64,000 bases of DNA from Eukaryota sp. TZLM1-RC (taxonomy: Eukaryota; Metamonada: BaSk clade), in assembly GCA_040285825.1 (NCBI GenBank), contig JAUPSS010000003.1, positions 1,798,001-1,862,000 of the forward strand. Direction: 5' to 3'. This document shows, one piece after another, positions 1 through 9,454 of this stretch; position 1 is the stretch's first letter, and every line of letters starts with the position of its first letter. Made by a program: the position numbers and the translations under genes. Under the pieces are notes generated by a model that was not told the DNA's origin, did not search any database, and saw nothing but the letters and a program-made list of their open reading frames with translations.

Positions 1-518
1 AAATCGTAGAAAATACCATTATCTGATAAGGATAAGTCCAAAAAGTCGAGCATTCTATTGACAGGAATACATTCTTCATACTCATTGAAAAATTCAATTG
101 GATTATCAATAGGATTAGATTTAAGACGACAATCTTCTAATACCAATAAATCTTCTACTACTAATGACCTCATTATTTTGAAACGAGTTAACAGCTCGTG
201 ACGAAGATGTTGTTTTCCCTCTTTTATTACGTAATTGATAAGTAATTCCAACTGCTGTGAAGATAATGACTGATCACTAGTACCCAATTGATTGACAATG
301 GCCATTATGTTGTTGCCAATTTTTTGTTCTATATATTTTTTATGCTTCTTTGGTAATTTGGGTTTGACTCTGATTACAATTTCAATCAATGTATTCCATT
401 CTGTATGACATTGATTTTGTTCTGCAACTTGTTCCTTCTTGTCATCTTCTGCATCCTTTTTTGGAATTTCCTGAAGAGCATTGAGTGTTGAAGTTGAGAA
501 ATTAAAGTTGCAACAAAA
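1..518 (-). CDS. Partial protein of unknown function, runs off the left edge
   Basis: The minus strand is open without a stop from 518 down to the first base of the window, about 172 codons, and is bounded upstream by a TAA at 519-521. The protein is Lys/Glu-rich at the start, then predicted helical, with Leu/Ile-rich stretches and an acidic segment near the window edge. The first in-frame ATG is at 305, yet the codons upstream of it look equally protein-like. The true start may therefore lie in an upstream exon joined by a small intron that I could not place. No 3' splice site with the local A-at-minus-7 signal is obvious. The gene is divergent from the SR-protein gene at 602. I recognise no domain. 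Confidence 0.5.
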
Positions 519-601
519 TTACATTTCAGAGAAAGTACATCCCAAACTTTATTAAACTACATATCTAAACTGTATCCACTACCTATCCTACCTTATTCCA
601 G

Positions 602-1385
602 ATGAGTCTTTTTATTGGCAGATTAACCCACGACATCAGGGAGGCAGATGTCAGGGAAGCTTTCGACAAGTTCGGAGAAATTACTCGTTGTGACCTAAGA
701 GGCAGCTTCGGCTTTGTCACCTTTAAAGAAGATTCACAAGCAGAGAAGTGCATCGATGAGTATCACGAGCGCCCTCTAATGCCCGGTGGATCACGAATTG
801 CCGTGGAATGGGCTAAGAGCTCTCCTCGCTACAATGGCTCTTCCGGTCCAGCTCGTCGTTCCTCTGGAGGTCCAAGAGGAGGATGCTACAAGTGTTTGTT
901 TAAATTATACACTCATTACAGGCGGTAGTACTAGTCACTATGTACGAGATTGTCCTGAAGAACGTTTTGCCCGTGACCGTCGCAGGTCACCCTCTCCTCC
1001 TTACCGTCGTTCTCGCTATGAAGATAGGTACGATGATCGTCGCCCTCGTTATGACGACCGGCGTTCTCGCTATGAAGATAGATACGATGATCGTCGCCCT
1101 CGTTTTGATGATAGAGAATATAGAGATCGCAGTCCCGTAAGAGGCCCTAGTCCCAGACGCTGGAGTCCTGATCGTGATGATCGCAGAAGAGCCGATACTG
1201 GTCATCGCTCTCCGCCTAGAGGACGTTCTCCACCTCCCAGATCTCCTCCTCTACGACGTGAGTCTCCTCGCTTTGAAGATCGCCCTCAGAGTCCAGCTTG
1301 GGGTTCTGGACAACAGGATTACGGTCTCAAGCGCGGCTCTGGTATAGATAATCAACCTGAAGAAAAACGTCCTCGCGAAGATTAG
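602..1385 (+). CDS. SR-type splicing factor (RRM, CCHC knuckle, RS domain), one 28-nt intron
   Basis: Exons 602-893 and 922-1385 give 251 residues. The RRM covers about residues 1-75, with RNP2 LFIGRL at 3-8 and RNP1 RGSFGFVTF at 33-41. A CCHC knuckle (C-x2-C-x4-H-x4-C, from residue 95) is restored exactly by removing the intron. This is the best evidence for the splice. The remainder is an Arg/Ser/Asp/Pro-rich tail with repeated RYEDRYDDRRPR units, a variant RS domain. The order RRM-knuckle-RS matches the SRSF7/plant RSZ class. Such proteins bind pre-mRNA in the nucleus, help define splice sites and can act in mRNA export. The RS repeats are reflected in an imperfect DNA tandem repeat near 1009-1108. 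Function by family is firm; orthology to a particular SR protein is not. Confidence 0.93.
894..921 (+). other. 28-nt spliceosomal intron in the SR-protein gene
   Basis: It starts GTTTGTT, contains ACTCAT and ends TTACAG, with the putative branch A 7 nt from the 3' end. Removal restores a perfect CCHC zinc knuckle and joins the RRM exon to the RS exon. The phase is after the first base of the second Cys codon. Confidence 0.9.
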
Positions 1386-2115
1386 CTTTCCCCCATTTTG
1401 TTCTTTCTGTAGATGCTCCTAATTATAAAAGTCTGTATTTTGCCATGCTGCCAGAAACACTCTGGAGACCAATGCCCGCTTTGTCTCTGTCTTATTGTTT
1501 GTCCATCATTTATTTAATTGTGTAAATATTTTTTCAGTCTGTCCATTGTTCTATGAGCTTGTCAAACGTTATGTTTAACGGAATTTATAAAGTTGCCATA
1601 GAATTTTTATTTTGTTGTCTGGACTTCTCACTATCGTTGATTACGCTTGTTAATTCAATGACTGAAGTTTTAGCAATAAATTGATCCTTTGTGTAGGTCC
1701 AATATTTAATACTAATGATTGGACATCACTTGTTTTTTCAATAATATTGTTCTAAGTGGATTAATGTAACATGATACTCAAAAAAACGAAAGCCCTTTAT
1801 CCTCAACGTCTACCTTTTTGGCATCAGAACCTGTTATTAAATGTCAATGTTATTAAATGGTTTATTAGCTTGCAATTGTCAGAATTATAAATCCAGTAAC
1901 AATGGCTCAACAAAGCGTTTCAATAGAAATAAACTGGTTTGTCTGAATATGGTTGCAATAGGTGAAGCCAGAATGAGTGGTAATGAAAAGCCTCAGTATT
2001 TCAGTAGTATAATGTATTTGTAATTATTCCACACTTATGGAGAATTTCCCAAAGAATTCTGCACACTTGACACATAGATAATGTCACGGAAATCATCAGT
2101 ATTTTAGCAATCTTA
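1386..2115. other. Intergenic, no gene seen
   Basis: AT-rich sequence downstream of the SR gene. It holds only short open frames (for example 1841-2023) without homology or composition that suggests coding. It ends at the target duplication of the LINE fragment that follows. Confidence 0.6.
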
Positions 2116-2123
2116 TTTCTTCT

Positions 2124-3166
2124 TATTAAACTCTTTCACCCAATATTTGGGCTAAATGTTTCCCCTCCGATATTGTGGAACTTCCTTCAAGAAGCTTGCT
2201 CTCCTTACCACTGACTTTTGCAAAATTGCAGAAAAAAATCTTGAAAGTTTTAGAAAACTTGGACTATATTGTACGTCTTAGCTTGGCTAAAGAAAAAAAT
2301 CCCGTTTTTGCAAACTTTTTGATTGATCTTGAAGACAGTTGCTCATGTTGCCTAATCTCCCAAATTCCCAACATTTATGGCCTTCTACTTAATGATCACC
2401 AATGGACCACTGCAATGAGAATGAGGTGTTTTCTATGGCCTTGTTCATTACCAAATGATTGAATTTGTCGCTGCAAGAGTGTTGTTACGCTTTCCCATAT
2501 TTTAAACTGTAAGTATTTTATAACTTATCGCTCAATTGTTCATGACTCAGTTCGTGATCAATTATATGCCATGTGCAAAAGTTTCAATATAGAAGCATTT
2601 TTTGAGCCACTAGTACGTAAGCTGTCTTCAGATCAAACTGATGATTCCTTTGGTAAAAGAAGGGCAGATTTAGTAGTTCCAGGGATCCATGGTGTTCTCA
2701 ATGTTGTAGATGTTGTCTCAGTTGATGTTTGCAAAAATTCTGCTGCTCGTTTAGTGTATTCCGCTGATTCGCCGTTATCTAACGCCGAAAAACAGAAGAT
2801 AAAAAAATATGAAGAACCTTTGGCACAGTTAGGTAGAGTGGAACATGTGAAATATCAGTTTGTGTCATTGGCAATTGCTCTTTTTGGCAATATTGGATCT
2901 TCAGGGTTGCACTTTTTTGAAAATTTTAAAAAAGTGTTACTGAATAGGTCTGGTAAAACAATGAACTCCGCTTTCTGGTTAAATAGAATTGTTTTTTGCA
3001 TTTTCAAGTCTATTCCAACAATGATTTCAAAGGCACTTTTAGCTATTGGTGTAGAATATGAACGTAATGCTGTGAGTAGGTTCAGTAATAGTGACGCTTG
3101 TTTGGAGGATATTGAATTCTAGATGGGTTTTTTTATCTCAATAAATATTCCAGTTTTAAAAAAAAA
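2124..3166 (+). mobile_element. LINE family B, 5'-truncated copy with target duplication
   Basis: This is the C-terminal third of an RLE-type non-LTR retrotransposon. It begins inside the region after the RT and reads through a zinc knuckle (CRCKS...H...C), the R-x3-HD motif, RRAD and VDVVSVD of the restriction-like endonuclease, and a conserved tail ending CLEDIEF. One in-frame TGA at 2460-2462 replaces a sense codon present in other copies. The 3' UTR contains CTCAATAAATATTCCAG and ends in an A-run. TTTCTTCT flanks the copy at 2116-2123 and 3167-3174, which I read as the target-site duplication. The copy is dead: truncated and with a nonsense codon. Confidence 0.88.
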
Positions 3167-3174
3167 TTTCTTCT

Positions 3175-3837
3175 GTAATGAAATATTCTTGGACTTTCTG
3201 ATTGCACCTTTCTCAGAACTTTTTTACTCACATTCAGCAGCAATGATAGATACTTTTACCATGTGTGTGTAAACTGAAAATTCACGTTTTGTTTGTCTTC
3301 AGTTATTATGAGATGGTGATTGTCACGTCCACTTGAAACACGTGTTAAACCTGAATTGATTCATTAAAGTACACTTTCTGCTGAATACAACAACACTGCT
3401 GACTGACCGACAATCAATTAAGTGTAATGAAAGAAGTGTTGATGTCTGTTGAGAACGAGGCCACAGAACATAATCACACTGTCGAAGCAGCAATTCCAAT
3501 AATATGAGAGAACCAGTAATGCTATATAATGTAAAGTAGACAGCATCACGAACTTTTTGTATATATGTTGTTATTTTGATGATATCACCACCTTTTGGTA
3601 TCTATATTCAAAGACATCGGTATGCTGAAGAGAGGTATTATTTGTAGTCTAAATTTCTTCAATGAACAGTCCATCTCTAATTGGAGAAATCATTGATTAT
3701 GGTGATTCTCGCATAATTCTTGACATGTAGAAATACATGTAGAATTCAGCAAAATGACCAAAAAATACTTTTTTAAAAGGAATATCAAGCCAGATTTAAC
3801 CTCTTTTATTTTCACATCTCGAAATTTTACAAATGAT
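3175..3837. other. Intergenic, no gene seen
   Basis: AT-rich sequence between the LINE fragment and the convergent end of the vWA gene. The only long open frame reaches from 3754 into the vWA gene on the opposite strand and is its shadow. Confidence 0.6.
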
Positions 3838-5443
3838 CTATTCATCGTCTTGCATCTGTTCAATCTGTTCCAACCATTGCTGCATCCAAGGATTGTTCAT
3901 GGGAGGGAAGGTGCCTGGGAACTGTTGACCATTGTTTTGGTTTTGCATCTGTTGCATCATCCAAAAGAGCATCATCTTCTTTTTCCATCCCTTCTTATGA
4001 CCACAGCCACCACCACAGCCGCCACAACCTCCACAACCCTTCTTCATACCCATCATCATCATGCCACCACCACAGCAGCACTTTTTCTTTTTCTTTGGCA
4101 TACATGGACACAGGGCTACGTTCCATCGAGTTACACCTAGTTGGTGACCATTAATGAAAGCATAAGTTTTGATTCTTTGAATTGGTGCCAGTGCAGTTCC
4201 CAGATCAGAAAGCCCATTATCAAAGAAGTTACCATTATCAAAAAGATCGTCTTCATCATTAGGTAAGAGACCAGGGAAAGTAAAAGGATGAACAAATGGA
4301 TTACAGCGTTTGGTGAAGAAAGTTACATTGAAAGTAACAGAGGTTCCCGGCAGAACATTGGTGAATCTTCTTGGTTGAATGAAAACCATATCACTAGGTG
4401 CTCCTAGTCGGAGAGTGACATTAACAGGACCTTCGAGTACCTGTTCTTCAGGAGGAACTTGTTGAATGAAGCTAATGATAGCAGCAGCAACTTGAGCAGG
4501 ATCTGATTCTTCGGTTACAGGGAAAACTCCACCAAAACCAAGTTCATCAACTAAATCTTCATAAATTTCAACGACTGGAGGAGTAACCAAAAAGAGAGGT
4601 TCCATGTTATTATCCAAAAGAGCTTCCTGAACTTGTTGAACTGTAGGATAGTCTTGTTCAGGGTCAATTGTTGGTCCTGGAACATTGGGTTGAACACAAA
4701 CAGGATTGGCTTGGAAGAGGATACAATTGGGATCTTCATGATAAGGAGCATCAGTGACGATAATCTGGATTCTTGAGGCAACTTGATTTTCAGGAACTTG
4801 ATTGTTGGGGGTGAAACCAAAGTCTTCAGCATTGAAAGCAATGTGCTCCATGGCAATCAATTGTGCTTCTGGAATATCACCACCGCTTCCAGTAACGATG
4901 GCATTGACAGCAGCTTCCCATGTGTCAGGATCATTGGTCAGAGGGGCATAAAGTTCAAAAGTGGTATCCGTAGGAGCACCAAAAGGTTGGTGAAGCTTGT
5001 CCATATATGTAGAGACACCAAATCTGAGATTGGGAAACTCATCGTAAACGATTTCTGAGGCAGCAATTATCAGTTGCTGAATTTGTGGAAGAACATCTGT
5101 GAAAGACTCTGTGACGTCCATAGAAAGCATAACTTCGGGTAAGATATCGATATCAATCGGAGGTTCAACATCATCTGGAACAGTGACAGTAACGTTCATC
5201 CGTAGAGGATCCAGACAACCCACAATAATATCTGCTTCTTGGGGCTGAGATTAGAACCAAAGGTAGGAAACAAACATCAACAGCATTGTCTCCTTCAACA
5301 ACATTCACAATGCGGGAATCACATCCAGGTATACACCTTTTCTTCATGTATGGATGGTGCGCATGACCAAAAGGATTATAGAAGTGAGCATCACAAAGCT
5401 GTAGCACTATGGCCACGACAACAACTATGCAGAATAGACGCAT
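3838..5443 (-). CDS. Secreted integrin-beta-like vWA protein with Cys/Gly/Met/Lys tail, one 31-nt intron
   Basis: Exons 5443-5276 and 5244-3838 give 524 residues. The N-terminus is a signal peptide (VVVVAIVLQLC core). A von Willebrand A-like domain follows with a MIDAS-type D-x-T-x-S at residues 99-103. It carries segments typical of integrin beta I-like domains: FGVSTYMDK, then LTND...GGDIPEAQ, then IQIIVTDAPYH. A beta-rich region with FNVTFF follows. Residues about 435-486 are extraordinary, with runs of Lys, CCCGGG, MMMM and repeated GCGG, and may bind metal. No transmembrane helix is visible, unlike true integrin beta, so the product looks secreted. A 19-bp hairpin lies just upstream (5489-5507). 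Adhesion or matrix binding is inferred from the fold only. Confidence 0.85.
5245..5275 (-). other. 31-nt spliceosomal intron in the vWA gene
   Basis: On the minus strand it starts GTTTGTTTCC and ends CTAATCTCAG, with A at -7. It is phase 0 and joins two otherwise separate open frames, the signal-peptide exon and the vWA exon. Confidence 0.85.
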
Positions 5444-5488
5444 TGAACAACTGAGGGTAATTCGAGCACACTCTCCTTAAGAGCTTGC

Positions 5489-5507
5489 ATCTACAGTGTC
5501 TGTAGAT
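5489..5507. promoter_or_regulatory. Perfect hairpin upstream of the vWA gene
   Basis: ATCTACAG-tgt-CTGTAGAT, an 8-bp inverted repeat with a 3-nt loop, is followed by a second ATCTACAG at about 5513. It lies about 45 bp upstream of the vWA start codon. Its role is unknown; a protein-binding palindrome or leader hairpin is possible. Confidence 0.45.
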
Positions 5508-5802
5508 ACCACATCTACAGTGATTGATTTGAGAAAAGAATTGATTTGTCATGAAATTCTGGTAGATACAGATAAGGATGAAGGATTCTTCTGCACATGC
5601 CTCACCCGGGTCATCTTTACAACCTTTTGTGGCAACTGTGGCAGAAGATCGACGTGGTTCTGGTTCGATAAATTGAATTTGACAAAAAAATATTATCCAA
5701 GTTTCAATAAGTCTGCTTTGAAATCCATCATTACGAAATCAATGTTAAACATAGTGGACAAGAGACCTAGAGACTATGATGGACTCAAAATTTTAAAACA
5801 GT

Positions 5803-6477
5803 TTAATCAATATCTTTACTTCCAAAATTTGTAATGTAGTCTGAAACAAGACAATAGATACCATATTGATCAATTTGCATTCTATGCAAATGCTCACTAG
5901 AAGGAGAGTTGACGAGCTGCAAAAAACGCCGGAATAGTTTTTCTCCAATAAAATAAACACCCCAATTGATCAACCATGAAGGGACAAACATTGAAGGGTT
6001 CACTCCTAATATGGCTGCGGAAATCCTGAACTTTGAGGAAGATTCAGTAGTAAGTTTAAGGGCAATAGTCTCGATGTATCCATCAACAAATTGTTTATCT
6101 TGCTTCTCGGCATAAATACCTTTCGCCAAGGCCCCAACCATGGTATTACCGGGCTCATAAACAAGTTGAAGATGAAGTCGAAATCTTCGTGGTTTGAATA
6201 CTGGTAGCTTGATAGCAAATTCTATGGTGAGATCTAGAGGATGTGACATCTCAACCACTCTGGCAAACGTAACACAATCAAAATGTTGAGGCCAAAGATC
6301 TACTTCATAGAGAACAGATATCATGTTATGAAGACTACCAGTAACAACAGCATCCACCTGAACATCGTGGTGTAGTGAACGCCTATATCTTATAGCTATG
6401 TCTCCCTTATCCAACAGAACTGAAAAGTTGCTAGAATCTGTAAATATAGCTGCAATACATTGGCGAAGGCTCGCCAT
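5803..6477 (-). CDS. START-like lipid-binding domain protein
   Basis: 224 residues, no signal peptide. The pattern ...VLYEVDLWPQHF... in the first third, beta-strand-rich middle and a C-terminal PSWLINWGVYFIGEKLF amphipathic helix are what START-superfamily proteins show: a helix-grip fold around a hydrophobic ligand pocket. A cytosolic lipid or sterol carrier role is likely by family. The ligand cannot be told. The ATG at 6477 is preceded at 4 nt by the TTATAGACAACATCTAT module shared with the genes starting at 54441 and 63952, which supports this start. The opposite-strand open frame at 5496-5834 overlaps its 3' end and is not credible. Confidence 0.7.
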   Translation of the reverse strand: MASLRQCIAAIFTDSSNFSVLLDKGDIAIRYRRSLHHDVQVDAVVTGSLHNMISVLYEVDLWPQHFDCVTFARVVEMSHPLDLTIEFAIKLPVFKPRRFRLHLQLVYEPGNTMVGALAKGIYAEKQDKQFVDGYIETIALKLTTESSSKFRISAAILGVNPSMFVPSWLINWGVYFIGEKLFRRFLQLVNSPSSEHLHRMQIDQYGIYCLVSDYITNFGSKDID

Positions 6478-6521
6478 TCTTATAGATGTTGTCTATAAGA
6501 ATGGAATAAGTGTCCTTTACA
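6478..6521 (-). promoter_or_regulatory. Start-proximal module of the START-like gene
   Basis: Read towards the gene: AAAGGACACTTATTCCATT, then CTTATAGA-CAACA-TCTATAAG (a perfect 8-bp inverted repeat with a 5-nt loop), then A and the ATG. The upstream half and spacing are shared with the gene starting at 54441; the palindromic half is also shared with the gene starting at 63952. Confidence 0.75.
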
Positions 6522-6639
6522 CTGATGAAAAAGATGGAAAGGGACCTTGTTGTTTTTGAAAGATTTCTTTTTTGATGCAACTTTTGTTTTGATACTGTCT
6601 TTTAAGCGAAATTGATTTGACGATATTCTTCAATTTCAT

Positions 6640-6745
6640 GCCATGTTGAAAACAGTATTTCTAATAGCATCATGTAAAGAAGAACGCCAAGCCATCAATT
6701 TAGAAAAACTGAGAGCATGACACAAGGTGACGTGGAGAGACTCCA
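6640..6745 (-). mobile_element. Short diverged LINE family A fragment
   Basis: On the minus strand this matches the zinc-knuckle/R-x3-HD part of family A (LCHALSFSKL...RSSLHDAIRNTVFNMA) with many substitutions. It is an old relic. The rest of 6522-6840 shows nothing. Confidence 0.65.
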
Positions 6746-6844
6746 ACAGACATATTTTTCATTTAATAAGGATTGCTCAATTGGAATATTTGAATGGATT
6801 ATCATTTAGTTTAATCATAAGTTTTGTTATAAGCACATAATTTC

Positions 6845-8855
6845 TTTTCAACTATTTTTATTGATCTAAAATTCTATCTCAAATTCAATATCCTCCAAAC
6901 AAGCGTCACAGTTACTAAACCTACTCAAAGCATTTCGTTCATATTCCACACCAATAACTAAAAGAGCTTTAGAAATCATTGTTGGAATGGACTTGAAAAC
7001 GCAAACAACCATTCTATTTAACCAAAAAGTGTTTTTTTTCAGAATTCTTATTTTCAACGCTAACAAAACATTAAAAAAACTAAAACACAATATCCTCAAT
7101 ACACGCATCAACATCATCAAATTTCTTCAGTGCGCGATTCTCATACTCTATTCCTAATTGTAACAGTGCTTTGGTTATCATTTCGGGAATTGCTTTAAGA
7201 ATACTGAAAACAATTCTGTTGTGCCAGAAATTAAAGTTCAATATTTTTCCCACTCTTTCTTTTATTGAACTTCTGAAACCTTCGAGAAATTTAATGCCAG
7301 ATATTCCAATGTTACCAAAAAGAGAAACAGCAAATGGAACCAGCTGATACTTGACATGCTCAACACGTCCTTGCTGAGATAAGGGTTCATTGTACTTTTT
7401 GATTTTGCTCTTTTCAGCAAAGCAGAGCGTAGTTTCATCTTTTTTAGCAAAATCAAAAAGCGGAATTCATTTTTTTACGAGATCTATTTTGGAACACTTT
7501 CTTAAAATTTTGAAAAAAAGTGTAATCCTGAAGGACAAAAATTGCCAAAAAGAGAAATTGCAAACGGTACAAACTGATATTTCACATGTTCCACTCTACC
7601 TTACTGTGCCAAAGGTTCTTCATATTTTTTTTAATTTTCCTTTTTTCGGCGTTAAATAGTGGCGAATCAGCAGAATACACCGAACGAACAGCAGAATTTT
7701 TACAGACATCTACTGAGACAGCATCCACAACGTTAAGAGCACCGTCGATCCTTGGAGCTACTAAATCTGCCCTTCTTTTACCAAAGGAATTGTCAGTTTG
7801 ATCTGGAGATTGCTTATGTACTGAAGGATCAATAAAAGCCTCAATATTAAACTTTTACCCATAGCATATAATTGATCACGAACTGAATCATGAACAATTG
7901 AGCTATAGGTAATAAAATACTTGCAGTTTAAAATATGAGAAAGCGTAACCACATTCTTGCAGCGACAAAGTAAATCATTTGGTAACGAACAAGGCCATAA
8001 GAAACATCTCATTCTCATAGTGGTGGTACATAAAGGCGATAAATGTTGGGAATTTGAGAGGTTAGGCAACTTGAGCAGCTGTCTTTAAGATCAATCAAAA
8101 AGTTTCCAAAAACGGGATTTCGTTCTTTAACCAAGCCAAGACGTACAATAGAATCCAAGTTTTCTAAAACCTTTAAGATTGTTTTCTGCAATTTTGCAAA
8201 CGTCAGTGGTAAGGAGAGCAAGCTCCTTGGAGGAAGTTCCACAAAATCAGAGGGAAAACATTTAGACCAGATATTTGATGAAAGAGTTTCAATTTCCTGT
8301 TGCAAAGAAATAAGATAAGAGCTGCCACAGTTTTCAATGAGATCAATATTTTCTGGAAGGCGATTCACAAATTCAAGGATAAAATTTTTACCATCTCAGC
8401 AACACCAAAAACTGTACCACACTAAATGTGGCTTCGTAATTGAGATGCATCAATTTCTAATAATGTTGCAAAACAATTGGTCCTTTGTTCATCAAAAATA
8501 CGACAAAATTCCAAAGAAATTGATGGTGATGTTGATCTCAAAACATGAGTAACTTTCCAGAATAACAAATTTTTAGGAAACAGAATTTCCAATGTTTTTC
8601 AATTTTTTAATTTTCTATTGATTCTACTTCATTTCCAAATTGAGTCAACAGAATCGAAAGTTGGCTTTTGACATCATCAATATTTTCGAGATAACAACCC
8701 AAGAAACGAAAACCAGACTGATCATAATTGATGAAGGGGACATTGCCATCATTAATGAAAAATCAATTGGATCATGGCCAAGACAGACATTTGGAGATAT
8801 TGAATGAAAGACCAATATCTTCATAACGCTGTTGAATAAAAGTTGCTATTTTTAA
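6845..8855 (-). mobile_element. LINE family B relic, interrupted by a nested LINE fragment
   Basis: Read on the minus strand from 8855, it covers the RT part after YMDD, then SLQQEIETL...FVELPPRSLL, the zinc knuckle (CRCKN...HILNC), the RLE and the CLEDIEF tail. Many frameshifts and a roughly 40-bp deletion near 8385 break it. It is split at 7030-7453 by a second LINE fragment. Its 5' end is lost, since similarity to the long copy at 37188-40016 ceases at about 8855. Confidence 0.82.
7030..7453 (-). mobile_element. 5'-truncated LINE (B-like subfamily) nested in the family B relic
   Basis: Only the last part of the coding region remains: KIKKYNEPLSQQGRVEHVKYQ, then NRIVFSILKAIPEMITKALL and a tail ending DACIEDIVF. 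The similarity to family B is clear but it is a different subfamily. CAAAAAG occurs at both edges (7023-7029 and 7454-7460), fitting a 7-bp target duplication. Excising the insert rejoins the host LINE at its SAF/FWLNR sequence. Confidence 0.75.
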
Positions 8856-9454
8856 GCACATAACTGAGAGCTTGAAGGCACAATTATCTTAATTAAACAT
8901 ACAGCTACTTCCATTAACAATGAGTGAACTTTTTTATAGCAATCATAAAGTTTGTTTTTAACAAATTCCATGAATTCATAATTTAGATGTCGTTCAGATT
9001 AAATTGCATAGATATAGTTGAAGCCAGTGAAGGTGATGTGATGTGATACTGATGGTTACCGTGAATGTGACCAAAATTATCGGTAGTGTTGATAATTTGT
9101 GTGAGATAATAGCAGTTGACCAATAGGATATTCACTGCTCCCAATGGAAGGAACAATAGAAACTGTGGACAAACAACATAATAAATTCTATAAGAAAGCT
9201 AAAGAAAAATGGATTTATAATAATGAAAGGATTAAAATGAGAGCAAGAGTGAATTTTTATCAAAAAAACTGTGGAACAAAAGACAAAAAACAATTTTCCC
9301 ATATTGGAGCCTGTTGCTTCAATGTTGAATTATGAGTGAAGAAGTAGCAAGGATTCATAACCACATTGATGTTTGAAGTGAAATGGATGAATGATTTTGG
9401 AAAGAAGCTTAAAGGTTCGGGAATGAATGTTGGATATCAACATTTCATTTTCTC
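8856..9454. other. Intergenic, no convincing gene
   Basis: AT-rich. A 63-codon Lys/Asn-rich frame at 9144-9335 lacks any recognisable feature and I do not call it. Confidence 0.55.

Noticed and set aside
987-1205. Other frames in the SR gene (940-1140 plus, 987-1205 minus)
   Set aside because: Repetitive shadows of the RS repeat, low complexity.
786-1385. Separate 199-codon RS-rich protein
   Set aside because: It is the second exon of the SR gene read past the intron; the first ~45 codons are out-of-frame RRM sequence.
5496-5834. 112-codon plus-strand frame between the vWA and START-like genes
   Set aside because: It begins with GTG, has no ATG before its last third, overlaps the 3' end of the START-like gene and shows no domain.
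9144-9335. 63-codon Lys/Asn-rich frame
   Set aside because: Composition expected by chance in AT-rich DNA; no signals.
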